Of a stretch of DNA of 64,000 nucleotides, positions 16,901 to 28,602 are shown piece by piece. Under the pieces are notes generated by a model, which was not told the DNA's origin, did not search any database, and saw only the letters and a program-made list of their open reading frames with translations. Within the stretch, counting starts at the first letter, position 1. Each line of letters begins with the position of its first letter. The stretch is from NCBI RefSeq assembly GCF_021917145.1, contig NC_061068.1:9737724-9801723 (forward strand), given 5' to 3'. Position numbers and translations under genes: made by a program. Origin of the DNA: Hypomesus transpacificus. Taxonomy: Eukaryota > Chordata > Actinopteri > Osmeriformes > Osmeridae.

Positions 16901-19900
16901 AGGAGCCTGAGACAGTAGAGAATGCTGATAGGCTGAAGGATGATAGGGCCCACGCCTCTCTGTGGCTTTACATCTGCACCCTTGAGAAGAACCTACAGGA
17001 GGTGAGCGATGGTCTGGCTAGTGGCAAATACTCTACCCAGCTCTGACCACTTCAAATTCATTTAGTAATTCTTTTATATAATTGTACAAAGTTTGGTCTG
17101 TTGCTTGACTGACGTGTTTGTCTCCTCGGTCAGGCCATGGAGAAGGGGGGGAAGCTGCGGGATGTGTGTGAACAGGCAGGGAGCGACACCATACCTGTTG
17201 CCACCAACGACCTGGACTATGAAGACAAGCAGAAGCAACAAGATAGCCACCTGGTGTACGAAGGCCTACACTTTAACCTCGCAGACGAAAGCAGTAAGAC
17301 CATTGCAAATACACATGCACCTGCAAACACTTTTACTCTTTGTTCAGTCAATGACGGAGTGTGTTTGTGTGTGTCCTCAGAGCGGCACCAGCCTCTGGAC
17401 AGAGCCTTGGCTGAGTGGGCCTCTTTGCTGCAGAACCAGAAGGTGCCATCTGTCAGAAACCCCATACAGACCTGTAGTTCCATTGGCCTCACTGCTGCCC
17501 TCTACAAACTCCTGGGCAAGGTAACAACAAGTACTTTTTTTAACAGATGTAGGCCTAGATCTGATGATCTGTTCCAAACAATCAACTTATTCAGAGTTGC
17601 CATGTAATGGGATGTTTCAGAAAGCCTTTAATGACCTTTGACCTGTCCTTTGTCAGCCTCTGCAGGCTTTGGAAGCTTACCAGCTGGCCATTGGCCTCTC
17701 CAGGGGTCTGGGTGACACCCAGGGCTGTGCCACCTCCCTATGCCACTCTGCCAGACTGCTTCTGGAGCTGGGGGCCCCAGAGCTTGGAGAGGTAAGTTAG
17801 ACCTTCACAACTCAATTAAATGGTGGGCACATCGTTTCAGAAGTGCCGTGAATGTCCATCTGCATGCATGTGATGGGCTCACGTAGTTTCGTTTCTTGTT
17901 TCAGTCCCAGCTGGAGCAGGCAGAACATTGTCTGGGCCCCAACCCCTCTACTGAAGGAGCATCTCCTCTCTCGGTCATGGCCACTCTCTTGAGAGCTCAG
18001 CTTTGTTACAGCACAGGACAGGTAACGCACCAACACGCACACTTACTATGCCTGAAACCTCCTCTGATGCTGCTGACACCAGCCCATTTGATCCCTTTCT
18101 TCTTGGGTCTCAGGTGAAGAGGGGAGTGTCCTACCTGTGTGAGGTTCTGAGAGAGGTGGGGGAGCAGAGGCATTCCAAAAGCTGGTATCTTCTGCGTGCG
18201 AGAGCGCTCCAGACCTGCAGCGCCTACCTGAGTCTGGACACTGGCACTTTACCGGAGGCCCTGCGCCAACACATCACTGACCATGGTGAGCACTACCGTA
18301 CACTCATACCCTACCTGGAAGGGCTCCACATGAACTTCTACTTTGTTTCTTGCTGTGAGCTACAGAACTGAGGATTGGCTGTCTTTTATGTAGGTTTGTG
18401 TTTTTATTGTTTGTGTCTCGGTTTGTTCTAGGTCTGAAGAGCCCAGACGTCGTACTCTATGACAGTCTGAAGTTGCTGTGCAGCTTGCTGGTCACTCTGG
18501 TGGGGAATGGTCTATATGGAGCCTACAGCAGCAGCATGGAGAATCACTTCATAGACCAAGGTACAGATGGCTGCTTTTCTATGTGGGAGACCCTAAAGAC
18601 CTGGGCATGGATGGTTTTTATTTCTCCCTTATGGCTTTTGCTATTGAAAATACTCAAGAACTTAAGATAAGACATCCAAGAGAATGACTGAAATAAGATG
18701 GTCCACCTGATATTTGTGTATTCACTTTCTATCATGGTGACAGGCCGCCACAAAAACATTAATGTATGGGAAACACTGCTCTCCTTCTTTCTTTATATCG
18801 TCCTCTCCCTCTCTTTCTGTCCTCAGGTGATAACCTGGTGTTAAAGTGGCAGCTGCTGTCTGAGCTGCTGGCGTGCTCTGTGAGGATGGTGTATGTGAGG
18901 AGCAGCAGTGGGGCCGTGCATGAGGCCAAGCTCCAGTGTCTGGAGGCCCTCAAACTAGCCACCAAGCTGCAGGCCCTCAGCCAGTATGTACACTGTGTTG
19001 AGTTGACCTCCTTTTCCGCACAATGGAAGGGTGGTTGGTCAGCAATCTAATCAATGGCTTGATTTAACAGCTGTTTGGGATGATTTGAGCTGACTGTCCC
19101 TGTGTGTTCTGGTGTAGGTGTGCTGAGCTGCTAGTGGTCAAGGCTGAGCTGGAGCTGATGAAGGGAGAGAGGGAGGAGAGTGGCTTTGACCTGGACAAGG
19201 TCCGGAACCTGCTGGACCTCTGCACAGGTCAGTCCCACTTACATGCACCCTCAAGGGACAGTAGACATTATATAATTGAGTGAGGTAAATTTAAGGTTAT
19301 TCCGACTTCTATATGTTTTACATTAGTCGAATCGATTTTGTTTTGTTTCTTTTAGACTTTGCTAACCAAGAGAAAAACACTAAAGTGAAAATCAAGCCTA
19401 GGAAAGGCTGTCCAGCACAAAAGCTCCAGTCTCCTCTCCTTAGTTCTGAGGAGGACTGTAAAGGCTTCCTCAGCACCAGGTGGCTTCCTAAGGAGCCAGT
19501 GGAGCAGGATCAGGCCAGCTCTCCTCCTCTCAAAGCCAGGGCCCAGCGCTGGCTCTCCTCCCTGAGCCACCAGGCTGACTGCCAGTGCCCCTGCTGCTCC
19601 GAACCCAGCCTGGGCCGCGTCACTGCCCGCTGGGCTGCAACCCAGGCCGACCTAGCCCTCCAGCAGGGCCCCACGGAGCGCCGCTCCTCCCGCAAACTCC
19701 ACTTGGCCACACTGGCTCGTTGCAAGGGGGTGACAACCAAACTAGGCACCAGGTTAGCAAACCTTGTTCCCCTCGTTGGGGCCACCAAGGCCCCCTGCAA
19801 GCCCACCCTTCTGCAGGATCTGGTGGGTCGCGTATATCTTTGCATGGCCCTGTCTGGTCTGGATCTACATCAGGAGAAAGCCCAGGGAACCTGGAAGGTC

Positions 19901-22900
19901 TTGGAGGCTGGCCAGGCCTTCCTAGCCTCAAAGCCCTCTCCAGAACTAGGTCCCCTGAGGGCTGGCTTGCTGGGGGCCAAAGCTCTGGCCTCCTGCCTAG
20001 CCCTGGCTGCACAGAATCACTGCCCCCTGGAGGAGCTGTTCTCCCCTGCTTGGACATGGAAGCCACCTAAAGAGGCTGTGGAGCCAGACCACAAACCCCA
20101 AACACTGCCTCCACCTGTCTCTACAAAGAAGCCGAAAGACCCAGCCATCCCTTCCAAGACCAAAGACCCCAAGAAGGCCAAAGACTCTGTCTCAAAGATC
20201 AAAGTGTCACTGTCCACCACTGCCACCAAGCCCAAGTGTGTGGTCCCCAAGACTCCAGTGGCAGTGAAGCCACCTAGAACCAAGTCATCTGTTGGAGAGC
20301 ACGGCTCCTTTAATTTTGATACAGTGGTCCCCATGGTGGTCTGCACCCCTGTCCAGAGGCTCAGCGCTCCAGCCTCAGTACGGAAAGGGGCCGTCAAGCC
20401 TGCCCTCAAAGTGCCCTTCATGGTCTATGAGGAAGTGTCCCCAGTTCAGGACAAACCCCAGCCTGTACCTGCAGCACCTAAACGCACCAAGAAGTCTCGT
20501 TTCAAAGTATGGTATCAACATTGTGTTTAATATTCATGGCGGTCTGCCAACTTGCTTGTTTGCCTTTCAGTTGGTTTCTAATGGGTTCTTATGTCCTGCC
20601 TTAGGTCGAGTTTAGTGATGAGAGCGACCCAGAAGCTGACCCACACGTGGAGGTCAAGCAGAAGGCAGAAGCCTCTAAGAAGCGCCAGGCCTCCACCAGA
20701 AAAGCCTGTGTCCTCAAAGCTGCCCCAGAGCCACCTGTCAAGGCGGCCCTCCCCAGGAGGCCTGCCAGAGGCAAGAAGAGCACCGTGCTGCCTTTGTCCT
20801 GCACCTCCTCGGAGGAGGAGGGCCGGGGGGCGGTGACCCCTACTCGCACAGCCAGGAGGGGGAGGTCCAGAAGAGCACCGTCTGGGCCAGAGGCAGGAGA
20901 GGAACCAGAGAATATGAGGACCATAGAGGAGGAGAATGAGGGAACACTGAACTCCAGCATAGAGGAGCTGAGAGCATCGGACACTGAGACTGAGGAGAAC
21001 AGACTGGCTGGTGAGAACTTGCTTGAACACTTAATGATCAGTAGTGCATTAGCAGTGGCCAGTGATGTTAAACATTTGCATTTGTATACAACTTTCTGTA
21101 TTTCTCCTCTCCACAGGCATGGCTGTGGATGCCTCAGACACAGAATTTGAGGTCTTGCGGAAGGACCGTTGTGGGGACAAGGAGAGGGACTTTCTGTCTG
21201 AGCTCAGGAATGGAGGCCACCCAGCGGGAGCCCTGCCAATCCACCACCCTCACCTAACTATTGGGCCAGGTGAGCTACAGGCTTCTGCAGGCCATGGTTA
21301 CATGGAAAACCTCAGTGCTTCAGATATACACACAAAGAGGAGTTACTTCAAGTTGAACCTTGCTGTCTCCTTCCTTCTTCCCGTCCTAGGTGACCTATCT
21401 ATGGAGGTGATCCAGTCTCTGCTGCTCACAGCCTGGCTGGCCCTGCAGCACTTCCCCCCGCCCACCCTCTATCCCCGCCTCTGTGCTCTGCTGGCCCTGT
21501 CTATGGGGCAGCAAGACCCCGTCACCACAGCAATGCTCCATGCCCAGTCTCTGGGGGTTACCAGCCGACATCACATGATCCGCCACTTGGCCAATCGCCT
21601 CAAGTGAGTCACTTGAATTGAGCCACATGAATTGAGTCACTGAATTGATCTCATTCCAAAGCAAGCCCTTTGTTCCAATCATGTTGAAGATATCCATAAA
21701 AGATTATCGGTTCACTTTTAGTTCCCTTTCAGTTTGACACTTTCAACAATTGGGGGAATCAGTCAGAAATTGCTTGTCTGTCTTTATCCCCCCCCCTCCC
21801 TTTTCCTTTGAGCAACTTTTCACCAGTTTAGAAACGTAATCAATGATGTTCCAATGTTGCATGTCCAACACAGGAAGCTAAAGAAGAGCTCCAGTGAGCT
21901 GGCAGACCAACTGAGTTCTCTCAGTCTACAGGAAGCAACTCCCCAGACTGGGGCGTCTGTGGAGCAGAGACTAGCTCAGCTGGAGGACATTTATTCCTTC
22001 CCTGCTGCAGACTCCAGTGCCTTTCCCCAACACCACTGCCAAAAGTTCACCACGCAGTTACAAGAGCTGCCCTCAGGTATGTCATGGAGGACAAGCTTTG
22101 CAGCCCTCCACAGAAATGTAAGGACAACACTGACTGGTTCCTTGTTTTCTCCCCTTGTCTTCCTCTGTGGCGCTGCAGGGGTGACCGTGTGCGTGCTGTC
22201 TGTGCTGGAAGTGCAGCCAGGGGAGATTGGAGACACACTGCTGCTGTCTCGTCTGGAGAAGGGCTCTGCTCCCGTGACTGTCCGCATCCCTACCACCCAG
22301 AGAGAGGTGGGAAAAGTAACACTCTCCATCTGTCCACCTCTACTGCTGCCTTCCTCCACCTACTGTCTTACACCATATGTGCGCATGCACTGACTAACTT
22401 TCTATCTTACTGTAGCACCCTGTCAGCTGGCTGGTGCAGGAGATGGACAGTGTCCAGAAGGAGCAGAAGGCTGTGAGCTGTGTCTCCGACAAGGCCAAGT
22501 GGTGGCAGGGACGTAGGGGGCTAGATGCTCGTGTTGAGGCAAGCATGCTGCAGCAACCAAGCATGCATATTGCCCACAAATCAATCAATGGGACATAGAA
22601 ACGTGGAAATGCGTGTGAACCATCTCTCACTCTGCTTTCCTCAGAGGCTGCTGGAGGAGATGGAGGGGCTACTGGTCTGCTGGCGTGGGCTCCTCCTTCC
22701 CCTAACTTCTGACCCCCAGCTGTCCACCGTGACCCAGAAAATCCACAAGAGCCTCACAGCGCTGGGTGTTGAGATCACTAAAGACATGCTCAAGGTGTGT
22801 GCATGTATCGGGTTGGAATCTTTTCTACGGTTCCCATTAACCTTACGTGTCGCCATTAATCCCGTTTCCCCCCCCCCAGGCTGTGCTGTCGGCTTCTCCC

Positions 22901-24406
22901 CTGTTGTCCCAGCAAGACCTGCGGCTGCTGGCCCACGGCGTGTCTCCAGAGCGGGGTGAGGAGTGTGTGCTTCTGCTGCAGGCTGCTGTGTCTTCCCTGA
23001 CTGAGAGAGCTGAGCCAAAGGGCCATGTGGTCCTCATCCTAGACAAGGTCGGAGTCCCTGTACTTCTCATCTATGTAATCGAATGGCGGGCTCCTGTAAA
23101 GGTAGTGCCTCTTCGGTGACCCATCGCTCTCTTTCCTCTGCAGTACCTTCAGAAGCTGCCATGGGAGAGCATCTCGTGTCTGAGGCCTCAAAGTGTTACA
23201 CGCATGCCATCTCTCCACTCACTGCTGGGACTCTGTGCTCTGAAAGAGGCAAGAACCAACACGAGCACATCAAATACCACGTACTGTATACTGTGCTCTT
23301 TTGTTTAGTTGTTTGAGCTGAGTGCAGCTGACAGTATGCCATCCTCTCCACAGTCTGACCCCGGGTGTGTCCTGAATCGAGGGGTGGACACTAAGCAGGT
23401 ATACTATGTGCTGAACCCTGATGCCAACCTCGGAGACACAGAGGAGCGCTTTAAAGACTGGTTCAGCAGGTGAGCGGGCCCAGTGGCAAAGTGACACATT
23501 CACACAATTGGTACTGCATCTGCCATTGCTCAGGGTTAAATTATTCTGATCAACTTATTCTGTCTCGCTCACCCCTAAGTGAAGGGCAATGGCAGGGTGT
23601 ATGTGGAGTACGTCCTAACTCTGAGCAACTACAGGAAGTGGTGACGACCAAAGATCTCTACATGTGAGTGGAATTCCATGTCACATTTTTTATCCATCAT
23701 TTTGTTCTACAGTGAAGTGTTTTTGATGGTGGCCTAGTCGTCTCATCTGTTTCTTTCTCTTCGTTGGTTCCAGTTACGTGGGTCATGGGGCGGGAGCTCG
23801 CTACCTTGACGGACAGAGGATCCTGAAGCAGGATCTGAGAGCGGCCTCTCTCCTCTTTGGCTGCAGCAGTGCTGCTCTGGCTGTGCGAGGGGAGCAGGAA
23901 GGCTCAGGCATCATCCTCAACTACCTCATGGCTGGCTGGTGAGATGAACAGACTGGTTACACAAACATACGCAAGCTATAAATATAGAGAGCTGAAGTTG
24001 TCGTCATAGCTTTTTGTTTGTGCATAAAATGTTTCATCCCGTTCCAATAAGAAAGGGAACGTCAAAAAAAGAGATCTATTTGATTTATTCTTGTCAAGTA
24101 TATAAATAATTGTGTTCCTGCCATGGACTTAATGAAAGGAAGAGGTACAGATGGATTGTTTGGTCTGGATTTGACATGTTCCATCTCTCCTTTCTTTTAT
24201 GTAGCCCGTTTGTTCTGGGTAACCTCTGGGATGTGACTGATCGGGACATTGACCGCTTCACCAAGGCCCTGCTGGAGTCTTGGCTGTCGGCTGGCTCTGG
24301 GGCGCCCCTGCTTGACCACATGGCCACCTCACGCCAGGCGACACACCTAAAACACCTCATAGGGGCAGCGCCTATAGTCTACGGCCTGCCAATTTACCTG
24401 CAGTAG
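13953..24406 (+). CDS. espl1: Separase (separin), 31 exons
   Basis: Clan CD cysteine protease that cleaves the cohesin kleisin at anaphase onset and so separates sister chromatids; held inactive by securin or CDK1-cyclin B. Exons: 13953-14033, 14207-14509, 14601-15344, 15439-15540, 15640-15751, 15847-15974, 16143-16336, 16523-16765, 16857-17001, 17134-17293, 17381-17520, 17657-17791, 17905-18021, 18114-18285, 18432-18560, 18827-18983, 19118-19227, 19356-20506, 20605-21010, 21117-21269, 21390-21603, 21874-22076, 22179-22306, 22416-22538, 22645-22794, 22880-23047, 23144-23248, 23354-23469, 23580-23663, 23774-23938, 24205-24406; about 2179 aa against 2120 in human. A long helical N-terminal array precedes a low-complexity Lys/Pro/Glu linker (exons 18-19) with two autocleavage-type ExxR sites. 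The C-terminal protease has the catalytic His in [13 protein letters not shown] and the catalytic Cys in [10 protein letters not shown]. Introns after 22538 and 23248 have GC donors, which are needed to keep the frame. The acceptor at 16857 is the least certain. Confidence 0.95.
20956..20973 (+). other. Predicted separase self-cleavage site SIEELR
   Basis: Codons for S-I-E-E-L-R in espl1 exon 19 match the separase consensus (S/D)xExxR. They align in position with human SFEIMR, a mapped autocleavage site. Known from the human enzyme; cleavage here is inferred. Confidence 0.6.
21143..21160 (+). other. Predicted second separase self-cleavage site EFEVLR
   Basis: Codons for E-F-E-V-L-R in exon 20 align with human EWELLR, another mapped autocleavage site. 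The -6 position is Glu rather than Ser or Asp, as in the human site. Inferred function. Confidence 0.55.
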
Positions 24407-24820
24407 GACTTGAGGAAATGGCAAACATCTGATTGGATAGACGCATTGATACTTTGGAAGCCATGCACTCTTATGTTTTATAACATTATTTTAAAGTTTT
24501 ATGGATTATTTGCCGGAATGTATTTATTGTAATGGAATGCCTTTCTTTAAATTTGACAGATATGTTTTTAATGTGTTACTTCAATTTCCTCAAGGTATTG
24601 ATTGATTTTCTCCAATAAATGCATCATAGTTTAAAAAGGCCCCACGTTGGTCTCATTATTGCGAAAATTATTATATTGTTGTACCGTGCTCAACAAAAAC
24701 GCTTTCCTTTTGCTCCGCACTGCTAGGGGGCAGTGCGGCGTAACATACTCCTTTTTATAGAGAAAGGCGTTTTCTCTGTCACAAAATACTTCCGTGGGTC
24801 ACTTGTCCCACACTTTCAAC
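24407..24820 (+). other. espl1 3' UTR and pfdn5 promoter
   Basis: Only 414 bp separate the separase stop from the pfdn5 start. An AATAAA lies at 24614. A TATA-like ttttatag at about 24753 and an ETS-type cttccg near 24791 precede the pfdn5 ATG. The functions of the TATA-like and ETS-like motifs are inferred from sequence only. Confidence 0.5.
24614..24619 (+). promoter_or_regulatory. Polyadenylation signal of espl1
   Basis: AATAAA about 210 bp after the separase stop and 200 bp before the pfdn5 ATG. Confidence 0.75.
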
Positions 24821-26208
24821 ATGGCTGTGAATCTGACAGAGCTTTCTCTTCCTCAGCTAGAGGGACTCAAAACCCAACTAGAGCAGGTAATCTAGTGGAA
24901 CATTGTTAATATATGTGGGTGTGATCTTTCTATAATTATTGATTATACGGGACAAATGTCACTTAAAAGTCCCACACAACAGCGGAATGTTAGCTAGCCT
25001 GTGGGCTAAATGGCTAGCTATCTATGCTACCTTATAGTAGAGTAAATTATTGATAGCTGCCAGTTCATTTTCAGTTAGTCCTTACTATTTCCTAGCTAGA
25101 TAGAACAACTAGCTGGACAACTATTGACGTGTAATTGTGGACATTCAAAATGTTAAGTAGCCTACTTATATTTTCATATTTATTGTACTGGAGTTTCACT
25201 CTCCTCAGTCACCATATAGGTTATCTGATGGTCTCCATAAACCAACCAATATAAGTGCCTCTTTCGTTTTGATTTTCCAATGCTTTGCAGGAAACCGAGT
25301 TTCTGACCTCCTCAATCGGTCAGCTCAAAGTTGTCCAGACAAAATATGTAGAAGCTAAGGACAGCCTGAGTGTTCTCAACAAAAACAATGCTGGTGAGAA
25401 ATAAAGACTAGCTTTACACCAAAGTCTTTTATTTCATGATATTGTTTCCAGATTGATGGATCATTGTTCTAACAACTTCTCTCTTTTCTTTTAAGGAAAG
25501 GAATTACTAGTACCTCTCACCAGCTCTGTATCCTTGTGTGTTGTGTAAACCAAGTAGGGGTTTCTACAGTCTTTAGATGTTATGTAAAAGGTTGTGTGGC
25601 AGTGAATGTAGCCACGTACGAAGCCATCGTAAAGCAAAGTAAGTCGAATTTAATGGGACAGTTTCTTTGAACCTGTGATTACTGAAGACCCATGAGTGTT
25701 TGTTTTCGTTTGTTATTTCCCTTAACATCTGCAATTAGATGTATGTTCCAGGAACTCTAAATGATGTTGAGCATGTTTTAGTGGATGTGGGAACCGGATA
25801 CTATGTGGAAAAGGTTAGAAGAAAATAACTATGATCTATATATATATATAACTATGATATAATAACTTGGATTGCAACAGTTAATTTCTACTGGTGTAAC
25901 TTTCTCTTCTGAACTATTTGGGTAGAATGTTGGGGACACAAAGGAGTTTTTCAAGCGCAAAATCGACTTCCTCACCAAGCAGATAGAGAAGATTCAGCCA
26001 GCCCTACAGGAAAAGCATTCAATGAAACAAGGTAAATGTCAAAGTTTTATGTTCATACAAAAATGCAACAACTCTAATTAAAATGGGACAATATTGATGC
26101 ATGCTGTCGTCTTTTCTATTTTTGATAGCTGTGATTGAGGTGATGAACATCAAAATCCAGCAGCTTCAAAGTCAACAGGCAGCACAGTCGGGAACCACCA
26201 AGGCTTAA
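24821..26208 (+). CDS. pfdn5: Prefoldin subunit 5, 6 exons
   Basis: Alpha-class subunit of the hexameric cytosolic prefoldin complex, which captures unfolded actin and tubulin and passes them to the CCT chaperonin; the mammalian protein also binds MYC (MM-1). Exons: 24821-24886, 25291-25393, 25496-25527, 25739-25813, 25926-26031, 26129-26208; 153 aa against 154 in human. The N-terminal helix begins [20 protein letters not shown]. The central beta-hairpin region contains [13 protein letters not shown] and [11 protein letters not shown]. The C-terminal coiled-coil helix runs from [20 protein letters not shown] to a Gln-rich end. The ATG at 24821 is the family start. Confidence 0.96.
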
Positions 26209-27309
26209 TATCTGAGAGAGCTGGGGTCTGCTTTCTCTCCACAGGAATTTGTTTTTTAATTTCCATGCTCTACTACAGCATTATTGTGCAAAATTAAATC
26301 ATAATGTCTGTAACTGAGGATCAGACTTTACTTTTTCTTTGTACTGAAACACACATAAGATCTGTATAGTGTTACGATGGTGGTCTGTTCATGCTATTTG
26401 GATGTTGAGTTTGGGGATTGTGTCCCAACAATGTAATGCTTGTTTTACTGTGCAGTTCCTAAAAAATTGGTTATTAAAGATTGTAGTTAAACTGTTATGT
26501 TAAATCGAATATACTTAACATATAAATTAATAACAGCAAGTTTTCTGGACATTGAATTTCCTAAAATCAACAAATGCACCCCATCCCACAGTTGGTATCC
26601 TAAGAACACATTTTTATACATAGGCTCTTTTTGGGAGCCTATGTATAAATATCAGAAAGAAAAGTAGAACTATAACGCTGCTTTGAATAATTGGTGAATA
26701 AAGTTCATAACTGATCAATAAGCTGCCCAGGAAGAACATAATGCAATTTCGCTTGTATGTGATGCCCGGGTCACATAAGTTTATGCACATGATGACTCAA
26801 TTTCCAACGTGCAAGGTATATGTCATCGCATGCTGGAGCGCTTGCTGCAGCTGCAGTTCTCAGCTCGTGCTGTCGCTATGCGGGCCCACCGGTTGCTATG
26901 CAATGCAGCGTGAGTGTTGCACTGTTGCCAGGGAAAGAGCGATGGAGGCGGTAACCGGTCGCACAGTCTTTCGGGACGGTGGCTGAGGGCGAACTTGATG
27001 TCAGCGTCGTTTTGAAAGGTCTTTCGTTGCATGGTTGGGAATCAGAGCACTTCTGTAATATACGAATCTATATTGAATTTTCTTAATTGATTTCAAATGT
27101 AATTTTGTAGATAGTTATTAATCTAATTTACTGTACGGCGTTGGGAACGAATTAGAAACAATTGCAAGTTGCTAGCTAGTGCTACGCTACTTCGCCACTC
27201 AGCTAGCTAGCTTGTTGCTCATAGTCACGCTGGTGCTGGTTGAGGAAGGAGAGTGGCGAAAGAGACGGGGGACGGGGGATACTGCGGGTAGTGGAGTCAG
27301 GAGCGGCTG
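26209..27309 (+). other. pfdn5 3' UTR and intergenic region upstream of larp4
   Basis: An ATTAAA at about 26293 is the likely pfdn5 poly(A) signal. The rest shows no exon I can support. From about 27170 it becomes rich in GCTAGC motifs and moderately CpG-rich, consistent with a promoter. The ORF at 26741-26986 has no recognisable similarity. Confidence 0.5.
26293..26298 (+). promoter_or_regulatory. Probable polyadenylation signal of pfdn5
   Basis: ATTAAA variant hexamer 85 bp after the pfdn5 stop; another copy is at 26473. Confidence 0.5.
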
Positions 27310-27432
27310 ATGAGTTCTGAATTTGAGCAGGGTCTGGAGCTTCAGAAGGAGGTGGTCATCCTAGGATTGGATCGCCGTGCTTGTGGACAAGAAGAGAAAC
27401 TATCAGAAAACAGCGTGGATCAAGGCGGCATG
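27310..27432 (+). CDS. larp4: Candidate alternative first coding exon of larp4
   Basis: An ATG opens a 41-codon frame starting MSSEFEQGLELQKEVV and ending in GGCATG followed by a perfect gtgagt donor. The frame ends in phase 0, so splicing to the exon at 29563 would give in-frame larp4 with this N-terminus instead of MLLFVE. This is inference from splice signals and phase. It could equally be a 5' UTR exon that happens to contain an ATG. Confidence 0.45.
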
Positions 27433-28602
27433 GTGAGTTGAGGCCTGGTGCCGTCAAGCAACCTTATCACCCAAAGGACATGGCATCTTTAGAGATCTAG
27501 ACGTCAAGTCAGGTAAATGTTGACCAAAGTATTGCAACGTTGAGTTGTACTGTACTGCTATGCAATGCTGTTAAATTTCCAAATGAGGCTGCGCCGGGAT
27601 TGTGTGTCTAGATATCTTGCTAAACTGAGTTTGAGAACGACAGGTGGCTGCTGGCTAATGAATGTATGTTTCTGAACTGATAGTTAGCCACAGGACTAGC
27701 AGTCGCCAGTTGCCAACACACATTGCTCACTCATTGATAGGCAAATCCTTTGTCTTGCATTGATCCCTCATACACAAGTAGAACAGTTAATGGGGTGGTC
27801 ATTGTTGAACAAAATGAATGACTGAGCTCACACTAACCTAGGCAGTAATAGCTAAGTTAAGGTTAGCTTGTTAAGTTTAACACTTCGTATTTCAGTTTTG
27901 CGTTCTATCGAGATAACCATTGTATTTACTTAGAAAATGACTTAATGTGCCCAACTTCCTCAATCTTCCTCAATGTAGTACTACCTTAATCTAGCTAGCT
28001 TTTAGCTTGCGAGATGGTGCCAAAGAACTTGCCCAACCCCCCAGTGTTTGGAGAACCCGCTGTGACATAACTGGTTCTATTTATGAAGTTGGGTAGCAAT
28101 ATTTTTTTTTTTTTCAGATGTATTTATAAAAGTTCGAGTAGTATTAAAACAGGCACCGATTTGTATTAATGTGAACAAACGTACATATTTATTCTGAATT
28201 TCTTTATCTCTCTCGATACACCATAATGCCATGTGCTCCTCTTTCGTGTCTGTAAAAAAAAAAAAAGTTTTGATTGACACATGGCTCTAACCAATGCGGA
28301 GTCGGGAGCATTTGACGTATGATCACAAGGGCAAAATGTGTGAATGAAAAAATAGGCGAGCCACATATGTGTGTCGGTACATGTGACTGTCTGAGAGGCG
28401 CGGTCTAATGGACCACGATAACCAATGAATTATTCCGGCCGAGGAGGGCTCTTTCAGCGTTGCATGTGGTTTCTTTCGAACCATTTGTTTAGTTGAAATA
28501 TATATTTAACTAAAAACGCAATTTTTGATACAATTTTGGATTGGCTGGCTACATTTATTAAGTGTGGCCAGCGAGTAGACTCGACCTTGCAAGGAAGATA
28601 AA
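27433..28602 (+). other. Region between candidate larp4 first exon and MLLFVE exon
   Basis: Non-coding; several GCTAG motifs lie at 27850-28010. It probably contains the 5' UTR and a promoter for transcripts starting at the 28603 exon. Nothing else is identified. Confidence 0.45.

Noticed and set aside
20017-21030. Minus-strand ORFs up to 150 codons opposite espl1 exons 18-19
   Set aside because: Shadows of the GC-rich separase linker coding strand; no similarity to known proteins.
23144-23281. Longer espl1 exon ending at the GT at 23282
   Set aside because: It leads to a stop after the next junction; the GC donor at 23249 restores the conserved reading.
26741-26986. 81-codon ORF upstream of larp4
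   Set aside because: No similarity, no splice context, lies in an intergenic or promoter region.
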